From Hippasteria phrygiana (taxonomy: Eukaryota > Echinodermata > Asteroidea > Valvatida > Goniasteridae), in NCBI GenBank assembly GCA_037893225.1, contig JAZGUH010000402.1, positions 1,488,001 to 1,552,000 of the forward strand: a stretch of DNA of 64,000 nucleotides. The letters run 5' to 3'. The notes beneath the pieces were generated by a model. That model searched no databases, was not told the origin of the DNA, and was given only the letters and a program-made list of their open reading frames with translations. Within the stretch, counting starts at the first letter, position 1. Each line of letters opens with the position of its first letter. Positions 7,295 to 16,088 of this stretch are shown in pieces. Position numbers and translations under genes: made by a program.

Positions 7295-7993
7295 ATGGAA
7301 TCGCACGTTTTTGAAATGTTTGATAACGAACGAACGTTTAGACTGTCAAAACCTATAGATAACTCTAAGGGAGATTACTGTATGAGTTTAACCAGCGCGA
7401 TAGTAACCGCGGGCTTCTACAACATGGCTAGTAATAGCGAAATTAACTATTTTATACATCAAATCGATCCAAACACTGGTAAAAAAACGGGTAGTACGGG
7501 TGGTAAAATTGATATTCCTGCTGGATTTTACGATATAGATTGGATGGAAGAGAGACTCAGTAAATTAGTTTGGTTAGAAGTCTCCGTAGATAAACTTAAT
7601 AAAAAAATATTTTTAAATGTAACGGAAGAAAATAACGATCTACGCTTTGATAAAAACATTAAACAATTGTTGGGGATAACGGCCAAAAAGTTAGTTTTTG
7701 GCGTAGATTATGTAGGGCATTATAGTACAATGCCTGTCGATGCAATTTTTTTACATTGCGATCAGTTATCTACGTCTAATAATTTCTATAACGGAAGTGG
7801 AACGCACTTGTTAGACGTTATACCGATAACGAAAAGAGACGATACGCTCGTAGAGCGTGCGAGATTAACCGCTCGTAGACTCGTGGGTGATAAGATAAAC
7901 CAACTTAGCTTTAGTATCAGAGACCGAGACGGTGATTTAATCAATAATCGAGGAAAAAAGATTAGTTTTAACTTGACGATAGGTAAATTTTAA
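7295..7993 (+). CDS. Tandem paralogue 1: putative minor capsid/penton-like protein (232 aa)
   Basis: First of three tandem genes whose products share the N-terminus MESHVFEM.D.E.TF.LSKP. It has no membrane segment or signal peptide and shows beta-rich alternation throughout. Conserved blocks are a Gly-rich strand (GGKIDIPAGFYDID, about 70-83), a C-terminal block IFLHCDQLSTSNNFYNG (about 149-165) and a final ISFNLTIGKF strand. This size and pattern would suit a single jelly-roll penton or minor capsid protein of a Polinton, but that is inference. It is the most divergent of the three. The start has a TTAAAATG leader. Confidence 0.6.
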   Translation: MESHVFEMFDNERTFRLSKPIDNSKGDYCMSLTSAIVTAGFYNMASNSEINYFIHQIDPNTGKKTGSTGGKIDIPAGFYDIDWMEERLSKLVWLEVSVDKLNKKIFLNVTEENNDLRFDKNIKQLLGITAKKLVFGVDYVGHYSTMPVDAIFLHCDQLSTSNNFYNGSGTHLLDVIPITKRDDTLVERARLTARRLVGDKINQLSFSIRDRDGDLINNRGKKISFNLTIGKF

Positions 7994-8037
7994 GCGATTT
8001 TTGAAGATTTTTTAAAAAAATCTTTAGATTTTTTAAA

Positions 8038-8751
8038 ATGGAATCGCACGTTTTTGAAATGACCGATAATGAACAAACGTTTACTTTGTCAAAACCTATA
8101 GATAACTCTAAGGGAGATTACTGCGTGAGTTTAAACAACGTGATATTTGACGTCGGTTTTTATACTATAACTCACCGTATGACTATAGGATGGGGAGTAT
8201 TTAGCAGCGCTGGTGAAGTTGGGGGCGAAATGGTAATTCCGGCTGGAAATTATACTATCGATGAGTTAGTAGCTGAACTTAATAAATTAACTTTTATTGC
8301 AGTTTCTGTAGACAAGATTAATAAAAAAATTATGTTTAGTGCCGGTATTATATCAAAAAATAAAGGTATTACTATTGAGTTCGATCCACATGCTCGAAAA
8401 GCGTTTGGTGTACCCCGCCTTTGGTTCGGTGATGATGGTATTGAACTTGTAGGGTATTATAATATAAATTATGTGAATACAATTTTTTTGCATTGCGATC
8501 AGTTATCTGCGTCTAATAATTTCTTTAACGGAAAGCATACAGATTTGCTAGATGTTATACCGATTATATATAAAAGCTCTGATTCAGACACTGTAGCTAC
8601 TATCCAGAACAAAAGAAAAACTGTCATACCGCTCGTAGTTGCTAAAATATCCGAACTGAGTTTTTCTTTCAGAGACCTCGACGGTGCTTTAATCGATAAT
8701 TTAGACAAAAAGATTAGTTTTAACTTAGAGATAAGTAAAATAAAAATCTAA
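8038..8751 (+). CDS. Tandem paralogue 2: putative minor capsid/penton-like protein (237 aa)
   Basis: It lies 44 bp after paralogue 1 and has the same start context. It shares the N-terminus, the LHCDQLSASNNF block and the end ISFNLEIS. Long stretches are nearly identical at DNA level to paralogue 3 (8230-8340 and 8573-8700), while the segments between differ strongly. Variable parts are about residues 42-60 and 103-140. This patchwork suggests gene conversion or selection on exposed loops. Confidence 0.6.
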   Translation: MESHVFEMTDNEQTFTLSKPIDNSKGDYCVSLNNVIFDVGFYTITHRMTIGWGVFSSAGEVGGEMVIPAGNYTIDELVAELNKLTFIAVSVDKINKKIMFSAGIISKNKGITIEFDPHARKAFGVPRLWFGDDGIELVGYYNINYVNTIFLHCDQLSASNNFFNGKHTDLLDVIPIIYKSSDSDTVATIQNKRKTVIPLVVAKISELSFSFRDLDGALIDNLDKKISFNLEISKIKI

Positions 8752-8773
8752 ATATTTTTTTGTTTTTAATAAA

Positions 8774-9502
8774 ATGGAATCGCACGTTTTTGAAATGGTT
8801 GATGGTGAACGAACGTTTACTTTGTCAAAACCTATAGATAACTCAAAGGGAGATTACTGCATGAGTTTAAACCACGCAATATTTACCGTCGGTTTTTATA
8901 ATATAACTCAACGTATGACTATAGCATGGGAAATTACTAATGACCGTGATCGCAGTAATAACGCTAGAGGTGAAATGGTAATTCCGGCTGGAAATTATAC
9001 TATCGATGAGTTAGTAGCTGAACTTAATAAATTAACTTTTATTGCAGTTTCTGTAGACAAGATTAATAAAAAAATTATGTTTAATGCCGGTATTATTGGT
9101 CCAGGTAGTGAGATTATCATTAATTTCGATGTATATACTCAAAAAGCGTTGGGTTTTCCCCATCATTGGTACCCTAGTTCTGGTTTTGAACTTGTAGGGT
9201 ATTATAATATGAATTACGTGAATACAATTTTTTTACATTGTAATCAGTTATCTACGTCTAATAATTTCTATAACGGAAAGCGTACAGACTTGTTATACAT
9301 TATACCAATTATATATAAAAGCTCCGATTCAGACACTGTAGCTACTATCCAGAACAAAAGAAAAACTGTCATACCGCTCGTAGTTGCTAAAATACCCGAA
9401 CTGAGTTTTTCTTTCAGAGACCTCGACGGTGCTTTAATCGATAATAATCATAAGACATTTATTTTTCGAGTAGATATTTATCGATCGTCTTGTTCTGGTT
9501 AG
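8774..9502 (+). CDS. Tandem paralogue 3: putative minor capsid/penton-like protein (242 aa)
   Basis: It lies 22 bp after paralogue 2, close to it in the conserved blocks but with different variable segments (for example TNDRDRSNNARG). After IDNN the C-terminus diverges from its sisters (KTFIFRVDIYRSSCSG in place of KKISFNLEIS), consistent with a replaced or eroded tail. It ends 6 bp before the stop of the convergent polymerase gene, so the two transcripts must overlap. Confidence 0.6.
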   Translation: MESHVFEMVDGERTFTLSKPIDNSKGDYCMSLNHAIFTVGFYNITQRMTIAWEITNDRDRSNNARGEMVIPAGNYTIDELVAELNKLTFIAVSVDKINKKIMFNAGIIGPGSEIIINFDVYTQKALGFPHHWYPSSGFELVGYYNMNYVNTIFLHCNQLSTSNNFYNGKRTDLLYIIPIIYKSSDSDTVATIQNKRKTVIPLVVAKIPELSFSFRDLDGALIDNNHKTFIFRVDIYRSSCSG

Positions 9503-9508
9503 AATAGA

Positions 9509-12500
9509 CTAAAGGTTAGAACGATGACCATAAGCCAGAGTGTCTATACCATTAGGTAAAATATATCTCTTCGTATCTAAAGGATTTAACGATTGCTTGA
9601 CTTGAGCCTCCGTGTATATCATGTGACGCTCAGTTCCAAAACGAATCATCTTGTTTGAATAGCATTCGTTCGATAAAACGCATCGCTTGTACTTTTCGTA
9701 AGATAGATCGTTGTTTATAACCACTCGGTTTACGCCTTTGGCCTTTTTTATACAATCGTGTTCCCCATATAAAATCGAGTACATCTTCGATCTGATGCAA
9801 GTAGCTTCGCTTATGACTTTTCCCCCGCATTCGTCTTTAAATTTACCGATAACTTTCTTGTTAGTATCGTCGTATAAAAAGTGGTCTTTCTCGTAGTTAG
9901 AAAAATCGTACAAGTCGGGCTGTTTCTCTAGATCCCGATAAACGTCTTTCGTATAGATAATCAAAAGCAGCGAGTCCGTGTCTGTATACATCAATCTTAC
10001 TTTATCGCCATACGTCTTTTTTAATTGATTGTAATAAAAGTCGTACATTAGAGTCTTCGACAAGTCTAAGATACTAACGCCGCAATAGATGGGCTTATTT
10101 AAATACGTTTTCTTTTTGTACGATTCCACGAATGAGAGACCGCATTCTTTAAACGATGTAGTAGACTTGTAACAAGGTTTAGAAACTATTTTTTCGTATT
10201 CTTTTACTTGATCGTTTCTCAGTAGCACACCATCTATTCTATTTCTGACATTTTCCATAGTTTTGCCGAATACAGAATTGTTCATCAATTTGAAAAAGTC
10301 TTTTTCAAAATCCGACTTTGCTTTCGTTCTGAGTTGCGTGTTTTTATCGATGTATGATTTCATCCAAGGTTTTTGTTTAAATTGCAACGCCCGATGTACT
10401 TTAGTTAGTTTTATGCCTAGTCTCAAACACTGTTTCAAATTGACGTAATGCAATACATATTTTTCTTTGCGATATAGCGTACCTGTTAATTTTTTTACCT
10501 TAGCTCCATCTCCTATATCACTCGCCAACTTTCGTTGATACTCCGATAACCATTCTTCAGGTATGATTATATTATCGGCGGCTAAAGGATAATCGTTGTG
10601 TAGATCGTGTAATTCGGCTGGATATTCCAGGTCAACTTCGAACATATACCCCGTTGAAGCCTTATCTTTTAACGCCATGATACGATCGTGGGTAAATTGA
10701 CTCGTACCGACCCATTTAAATCCGCCGTAAGGTAGCGGTCGACTCATGGCCCATCCGTAGAGGTTGTTGGCGTCTAGATAGAGAATATACGAATCGGGTT
10801 TATCTTGATCGTAAGAAGCTAGGTACTTATTGTTGGCCTTAGCATAGCGCGTACTACCAACGCTTGATATTCCTCCTCTTTTCGCTTTTTCAAAAAATAT
10901 ATGTTTATCTATATCCGTCAAGAGCTCTAATTCTATTTTAGTATGTCTTAGTAGAGCGTCCCAACTTAGCCCCGGTGCTGTGAAGTAGTTGGCCGGATCC
11001 AACTTGTAATTCGTTCTACACATTTGCCTAAAATTCTGGAATACGCCGGCTAGTAATAGAGTATCCGCGGTTACGTACAAATCGTGGTATTCGCCCATGT
11101 TTTTTATGTTAAATGTCTGCCATACTCGTTGCGCGCGCGAGTAGTCTTCGTTCGTTATATGTTTGTCTTTTAGAGCGCTATAAAAATGGTGTTTAGCTGG
11201 CAGACTAGTTTCGCTAAATCGTTCAAAGCTATCCATGTACTCGTACGGATATACACCCTTTTGTAATAAGAGATCCGCGTTTTCTTCGCCATAACGTTTC
11301 AGGAGTAGCCTAAAGGCGTCTCTCGGGCAAGACATTACCAATTTGTCGAGACCGCTAGACATAAAATGAAACGAGTCGATAAATCTATATTGACCGATCG
11401 AAAATGAAATGTATTTTTCTGAATTTTTGGGTATACACCAGATATCTTGTTGGTACTTTGAAATACCCTGCATGATCAAGTGCGCGTCATAATTTTCTAA
11501 GTTGTGAAAGACGACCGGTATTTTCGTTTCACCGGGTTTTACTCGTAATTTAAGATTACAGTAAGCGTGTGCGGCTCCTCTGTACTTGCCGGTAGTGTGA
11601 CAATGATCTCTTACTTTTCGAAATTTGTTAATTTTCTTTTGGCAGAACATACATTTTTGGTCGATGTATCCTTTTTCGTTTTTGTACGTGTATTCTTCAA
11701 GTTCTTCTTTGCTTTTAGGTTCTACAGGTTCGTAACACTTGCAATTACACGAGTAATTTGGATAAATTGGTTTTTCGCAAATCCAGCACTCATTAGAGTT
11801 TAGGTGAATTTTTTCTTCTTTTAGCGTATATATTATCGGCTTAATGCGAGCTAGTAATTCATTAATCTTAGGTTCGAGTTCTTGCAACGAGGTTATAAAA
11901 TTGTCTATAGCGCGTTGACCTCTATAAGTCTTTCGCTTGATCTGCTTACCATCGCATCTAACTACAACGTAAGAATAACCGCAGGCTCTATGTTCGTGAG
12001 TTTTATTCGATGTTTTTTCTTGGGGTACTTGGGGCACTCGCATAGCTACACTCGTAGAGGGTACCAAGATAGATTCAAAATCGGCGTATATGACGTATGG
12101 TGCGTCTTGTAAATTCTTAAAGTTTTTAAACATTAATTTGCTTTTGTCCAAGTATTTGTTCGCATTTTTATGCGGCATTTTAACGGTAGATAAAGCAGAG
12201 TCTATTCCTTCGCAATCTTTTATGTGCCTGTCTAATTTCTCTTTCGAATTAAAATGCGTTAAACATCTCAAGCAAAACAGTTTACGATGCTGACTATTGG
12301 TAACGCCAGATAAAAATCTAGGTAAGTCACTTATCCAACAATAATGACCGTCATATAATAGCAAACTGATAGTTTCTATATCGTATGGTCTTTTAGATAA
12401 ATATAGCGGATATATCAAGCCCCTTTTATCTTGTGGATAGGTTTTATTTTTGCAGTCTGCGTCATATCCCAACACGTTTATACTTATATCGTTTTGTCTT

Positions 12501-13480
12501 TCTATTCTCGCTATCTGATTTATAGGTGTGGGGAAGTCTATGTTGGTGAAGTTTAATCCATCATCGGTTTTATAAGTAGATGGATTATTTCCGCGAAATT
12601 GGTACTTTGGGTTTGTTGCTAATTGGTTTTTAACTTTATCGGTATATATACCTAGGGCGGCTCTTAAACACCATCTTATACACTCTTGATCTTCGTTTTT
12701 GATGTTGGCGGTTGCGCGTTTATTGGTTATATACTCGGGTAGTTTTACGTAAGAAGCACCCACCAGAGGGTTAACTCTGTTTATGTTAATGTAAAACGCG
12801 ACTATTTTATCTATAGTCCAACCACTTCCTTTATTCGTATATTTATCTATCTGAGATAATATCATTTCGTATTGTTTCCCGATAATCGTAGCTATCTCGC
12901 TCTTGTTTAATACTCGAGTTTGATAACTAAAATGAGTAGCGGTTGATTTTGTAGTCTCAACACCTGATTTTTTTACATACTTTATTTTCATAGCGATCTG
13001 TAGTTTCATCGTTTTTATTTTTATTAATTCAGCGACGATTTTGTTTTTGATCATCGACGTATGGGTGTTGTAAAATTGCTCTGGATCGTCGATAAACAGA
13101 CTCGGAATCAGTTCTAAATTTCGATAACTGTTTTCAAATCTTCTAGTCTCTCGAAAGTCTGCTTCTCGAAAAGTATTTTGCTCCTTAAATCTTTTTATAG
13201 CTTCGACATAATCATTTTTTATCACTCGACCATTTCTACCCGAAGAAATAACTCGTAAATTTTTATCGCGCGCGAGTTGCGCTAACGAAGCTTTAGATCG
13301 TGTTTTCAAATTTTTATACTTCCCTTCTTCTTCTTTTATAGCTCGAATATAATCTCGCCTGATATACGTATTATGACGTCCTGTTGGTGCTCCTAAAGAT
13401 AATTTATACTTATCGATATATCTTTTTAAAGATATTTTGTTCCATCTATTGTATCCTCGAATCATGGGTTGTGTCTCCAT
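9509..13480 (-). CDS. polB: Protein-primed family B DNA polymerase (pPolB), 1323 aa
   Basis: This polymerase should replicate the element from protein-primed ends. The exonuclease motifs are YADFES (D467/E469), FHNLENYDAH (about 658-667) and YVTADTLLL (D806). The polymerase motifs are A: LYLDANNLYG (D903), B: KLMNNSVFGKT (about 1064-1074) and C: YTDTDSLLL (D1167/D1169). The long N-terminus has two SAP-like repeats (about 15-48 and 66-96). A block with Cys271 and HYCW (379-382) could be a papain-like fold. A C2H2-type finger follows (CLRCLTHF to HIKDC, 403-423). A zinc site with the endonuclease VII-like motif RDHCHTTGKYRGAAH lies at 624-638, between ExoI and ExoII. All catalytic residues are present and the frame is open. 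Length is typical of Polinton pPolB. The start has the leader ACTATAAAGATG. Confidence 0.96.
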   Translation of the reverse strand: METQPMIRGYNRWNKISLKRYIDKYKLSLGAPTGRHNTYIRRDYIRAIKEEEGKYKNLKTRSKASLAQLARDKNLRVISSGRNGRVIKNDYVEAIKRFKEQNTFREADFRETRRFENSYRNLELIPSLFIDDPEQFYNTHTSMIKNKIVAELIKIKTMKLQIAMKIKYVKKSGVETTKSTATHFSYQTRVLNKSEIATIIGKQYEMILSQIDKYTNKGSGWTIDKIVAFYININRVNPLVGASYVKLPEYITNKRATANIKNEDQECIRWCLRAALGIYTDKVKNQLATNPKYQFRGNNPSTYKTDDGLNFTNIDFPTPINQIARIERQNDISINVLGYDADCKNKTYPQDKRGLIYPLYLSKRPYDIETISLLLYDGHYCWISDLPRFLSGVTNSQHRKLFCLRCLTHFNSKEKLDRHIKDCEGIDSALSTVKMPHKNANKYLDKSKLMFKNFKNLQDAPYVIYADFESILVPSTSVAMRVPQVPQEKTSNKTHEHRACGYSYVVVRCDGKQIKRKTYRGQRAIDNFITSLQELEPKINELLARIKPIIYTLKEEKIHLNSNECWICEKPIYPNYSCNCKCYEPVEPKSKEELEEYTYKNEKGYIDQKCMFCQKKINKFRKVRDHCHTTGKYRGAAHAYCNLKLRVKPGETKIPVVFHNLENYDAHLIMQGISKYQQDIWCIPKNSEKYISFSIGQYRFIDSFHFMSSGLDKLVMSCPRDAFRLLLKRYGEENADLLLQKGVYPYEYMDSFERFSETSLPAKHHFYSALKDKHITNEDYSRAQRVWQTFNIKNMGEYHDLYVTADTLLLAGVFQNFRQMCRTNYKLDPANYFTAPGLSWDALLRHTKIELELLTDIDKHIFFEKAKRGGISSVGSTRYAKANNKYLASYDQDKPDSYILYLDANNLYGWAMSRPLPYGGFKWVGTSQFTHDRIMALKDKASTGYMFEVDLEYPAELHDLHNDYPLAADNIIIPEEWLSEYQRKLASDIGDGAKVKKLTGTLYRKEKYVLHYVNLKQCLRLGIKLTKVHRALQFKQKPWMKSYIDKNTQLRTKAKSDFEKDFFKLMNNSVFGKTMENVRNRIDGVLLRNDQVKEYEKIVSKPCYKSTTSFKECGLSFVESYKKKTYLNKPIYCGVSILDLSKTLMYDFYYNQLKKTYGDKVRLMYTDTDSLLLIIYTKDVYRDLEKQPDLYDFSNYEKDHFLYDDTNKKVIGKFKDECGGKVISEATCIRSKMYSILYGEHDCIKKAKGVNRVVINNDLSYEKYKRCVLSNECYSNKMIRFGTERHMIYTEAQVKQSLNPLDTKRYILPNGIDTLAYGHRSNL

Positions 13481-13814
13481 CTTTATAGTAACAAATATAA
13501 TATTTTTTAAAAAAAATAAAAAATTAAATAATTTTTTTTGCCTTATGTTATTTTAGGAGCAATATCTTCTTCGCCCCGCGTAGCTACGCGCCCCGGATAT
13601 TTCGTACGCTTGTGGGATATGGAAAATATTTTTTATTTTCTTGATTTTGTGCTAATTTTGGTGTGTAGTACCCCAGCAAAAATTTGAATTGAATTTGGGC
13701 GATTTTTAGAATATTTTGGTTATTTTTAAATTTGCTGTATATACCCACAGCAAAATTGGGGAAGAAAGTGAAAAAACATGAAATGACATGGGATCGGCAA
13801 TTCCCTATACTACT
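13481..13814. repeat. Non-coding end of Polinton-like element, probable terminal inverted repeat
   Basis: No gene is seen in these 334 bp. They hold A/T runs (13500-13545), a CG-rich palindrome (13577-13590), a hairpin AAATTTGCTGT / ACAGCAAAATT at about 13729-13757, and the terminal bases CTATACTACT. Polintons carry terminal repeats of a few hundred bp, so the length fits. The matching left repeat would be outside the window, so this remains inference. Confidence 0.5.
13577..13590. repeat. 14-bp palindrome with CGTAGCTACG core (copy 4)
   Basis: CGCGTAGCTACGCG is a perfect palindrome flanked by CCC on both sides. It is the only one of the four core copies outside a gene, about 100 bp upstream of the polymerase start. 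Confidence 0.9.
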
Positions 13815-15474
13815 AAAGGTTAGTGTCCCTTTTGGATTAGTACTTGAAAAAGCATGGTTCATGGACTCTGCTTTTTGTGTACTTGTCCCATATCTGGTTT
13901 TTTGCATTGCCTCGTGACCAATTCTCTTCTGAATTTTCAGTAAAAGCAGTTTCTTGTCAGACTCGAGCATTTTCAGTTTTCCCCTAACATGGACAGGAAG
14001 GTAGGGAAATCTGTTATTGCCATTGCAAACCAAGGACCGCTTTTTGCAAAGGTTGTGGCGACCTCGGTAACATTCGGGAATGGTTGAGGCAGCCTGTTCA
14101 GCCATGTCATACATTTGGGCAAAGTTTCTCCCACATTTCTTGAGGATTGCCCCTGCTTCTGCTTGTACCCTGTGACTTACATCGTCACCTAACCGGTCTT
14201 GTATCTTTTTTTTTTTCATTTTTAGTTCTACCAGGCATCATGTCACCACTGAATTTGGCCCGACTGATTGCTGAACTGAGTGATCGATTTAAGTAAGGTG
14301 GGTCAAAAAAGTGTTCTGGCTCGATACCTGCTTTAATTCTCATCTGAGACATAAAACCTTTTGCCATACACCCGTCCGCATCGCTTGTTACTCTTTCTGC
14401 CAACAAGGGTTCCTTACACTCTAGAAGTTTCTTGGCACAACATTGAATTCCCCCTTCTCTTTCATCCCCCATGTTGTAATTTGCTGGGCGTGTAGCACTA
14501 CAAGAATCTGTGTGCTCGGAACACTTGTTACTGCTGTGTTTGCCCGACATTTGATTTGCACATTTACAGAGTTTATTCTCGTGGTGGTACATTACTACCA
14601 TTTTTTTGGTGGTTACATTCTCACATACTACGTCCCTAGTTTGGGTTGCCGGCACAAATGGTGTTTTTTTCCGACAGTTTCTCAAGGGGTTATTGTATTG
14701 TCTATCTAATTCGACAGCAATCGGTTTTTCTCTGTCATAGCCCTGTAATTCTTAAATACCTTTGACCAGTTTTCTCTTTTCAGCCATACATCTAACATTT
14801 TCATTGATAATAATGTCCCCACATTTGCTTGCTGTTTTCTGCAGCCCACTGATTGAAGGAACAGTTGTACCCAATGCTGTCAAAAGTCGTCTTGCTCCTG
14901 TGGCTGCAATACCCGTGTTGAGGAGACCAACCTAAAAGGCCATGTTTGGAGTTGCAGTGCGTCGGCCTCTGCTGACCTGAGGTATCTCTGAGTACAGCTT
15001 CTTCCTTCCTGTCGAGAAGTAGCACTTGTTGCATGACAGCACCTCTGAAACAGCAAGGCCCCGGTGTGTTTCTTGCTCTGCCTGTAGCTGAGGCCAGCCA
15101 TCACAGTCAGGATTCGCATGCTGATGGTCCAGGGTAGCTCGAACACTTGTCTCAACTGTAGTGTTGACATGAACAATTCTGTAGCCGCCTGGGTTCAAGT
15201 TGTCGGCTCCTTCCCTCTGGAGTCTGCTTATCGGCGTTATTTCCTCAATTTTCGGTCGCAGCACCATCATAGTTTTATTAGTTCTGGCACCTGGTGGGTT
15301 GTAGAAAGAACCTCGCTCATCTCTGGGAAGGGCCAGTTGCAATTGTTCATTTGTGGGTCTGAAATAGAAAGATGAAACATCAGCCTTTTCTCTTATCAAC
15401 TGACATGTCAGACCATTGCCTTTTTTTAAATAGGCTTTTTTCATCTTAAACATGCCCTTTCTGTAGCGAACCAT
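13815..15474 (-). pseudogene. Mutator-like transposase, copy 1 (C-terminus cut by Polinton)
   Basis: The reading frame starts at an ATG with a near-ideal Kozak context (GTCCACCATGG) at 15474. It runs 180 codons to a TAG at 14932-14934 that continues in the same frame as VGLLNTGIAATGARRLL, so the stop replaces a sense codon. A second in-frame TAA follows 60 codons later. An 11-base A-run then shifts the frame. Conserved parts seen include PSISGLQKTASKCGD, AVELDRQYNN (first Asp), VTSDADGC (second Asp), DMMPGRTK and GTSTQKAESMN (Glu). These fit the Mutator-like DDE transposases of invertebrates. The last part is lost at 13815, where the Polinton begins. Confidence 0.65.
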
Positions 15475-15903
15475 GGTGGACCTTTCAGTTGGTGAGTAAT
15501 TAGGGTTATGAAGAGTTTTGTTTATTCCATGTCACTATGAACAACAAAAGAATAATGGTGCACTAACAATAAACATCCATTGCAAAGCTATTGCATTTCA
15601 TTCAGTGCATGCTTAAGTTACTGCTTCCCTGTTGTTCCAATAACCAAAGGCATTTTCTAAATATGAACTAGTTGGTGAAATGAAAATTATTAAATTCATA
15701 AAGCAAGTCAAAATGAATTCGATTTGTGACATTTCTCTTTTCTTCAGAGTTTTGGCTTATCTTGCCTAATAGTATAGTTTGAAAAAATGTCTGCGCAGTA
15801 CAATGTCAACACTAGTTAACTAGTGCACGCCCCAACCAGTTGATTGTTTCAGAACCATTTATAGCCTTTCTCCAATTTGATTTCTGTAATAGCCAACCGG
15901 TAC
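15475..15903. other. Transposase upstream region, unit 1 (no gene seen)
   Basis: This stretch between the transposase start and the EGF exon fossil shows no convincing gene. It holds a perfect 16-bp palindrome CACTAGTTAACTAGTG at 15810-15825. On the minus strand it would be the transposase 5' leader or the intron downstream of the EGF exon. The same stretch recurs in all long units. Confidence 0.6.
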
Positions 15904-16021
15904 CTCTTTCACAGTTTTCACCCACAAAACCATCGCTGCACCGGCAGACTACTGCGACGTTTACCCCCCATACACGTGGCTCCATTCTGACACGGATTAA
16001 CGCTCTCATGACACGGGCCCA
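15904..16021 (-). pseudogene. Fossil EGF-domain exon, copy 1
   Basis: Read on the minus strand, an acceptor (TTTTTATGTTCACAG) precedes 118 bp that encode an EGF-like domain, followed by a donor (GAG|GTACC). Both borders are phase 1, as is usual for shuffled EGF exons. The cysteines run CHESVNPC, QNGATC, then VVCRCSDGFVGENCE, giving spacings of 6, 5, 8, 1 and 8, which fit the EGF pattern. One extra G in a G6 run breaks the frame between the third and fourth Cys; without it the exon would be 117 bp, a standard EGF exon size. It looks like a host gene exon captured by the repeat. No neighbouring exons of that gene are seen. Confidence 0.8.
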
Positions 16022-16088
16022 CTGTGAACATAAAAACCCAATCACAAACAGATTAGCCTATTTGGTTCAGCACTATCGTATATGGATT

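Larger units (their letters stand above)
1..13814. mobile_element. Polinton/Maverick-like element, right part (left end outside window)
   Basis: The segment holds the hallmark set of a Polinton: protein-primed family B polymerase (9509-13480), retroviral-type integrase (4545-5552), packaging ATPase (2068-2706) and a probable major capsid protein (2776-4053), plus small membrane proteins. Genes are tightly packed and AT-rich, unlike the DNA to the right. Sequence after 13814 belongs to the tandem array, so the right end is placed there. The last bases of the element (CTATACTACT) would give a terminal repeat starting AGTAGTATAG on the other strand, which fits the AG start reported for Polintons. 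The other terminal repeat is not in the window, so the end is inferred. No adenain-like protease is seen here; it may lie to the left. Confidence 0.8.

Noticed and set aside
14185..14685. Separate 166-codon gene in each unit
   Set aside because: It begins at a TTG and is in frame with the sequence before and after its bordering stops, so it is a segment of the broken transposase.
14443..14709. Plus-strand frame of 88 codons opposite the transposase, repeated in other units
   Set aside because: It is a shadow of the minus-strand transposase frame.
15812..16045. 77-codon frame with EGF-like motif as a gene of its own
   Set aside because: It contains only the second half of the EGF domain; the first half is in another frame, and exon borders explain the region better.
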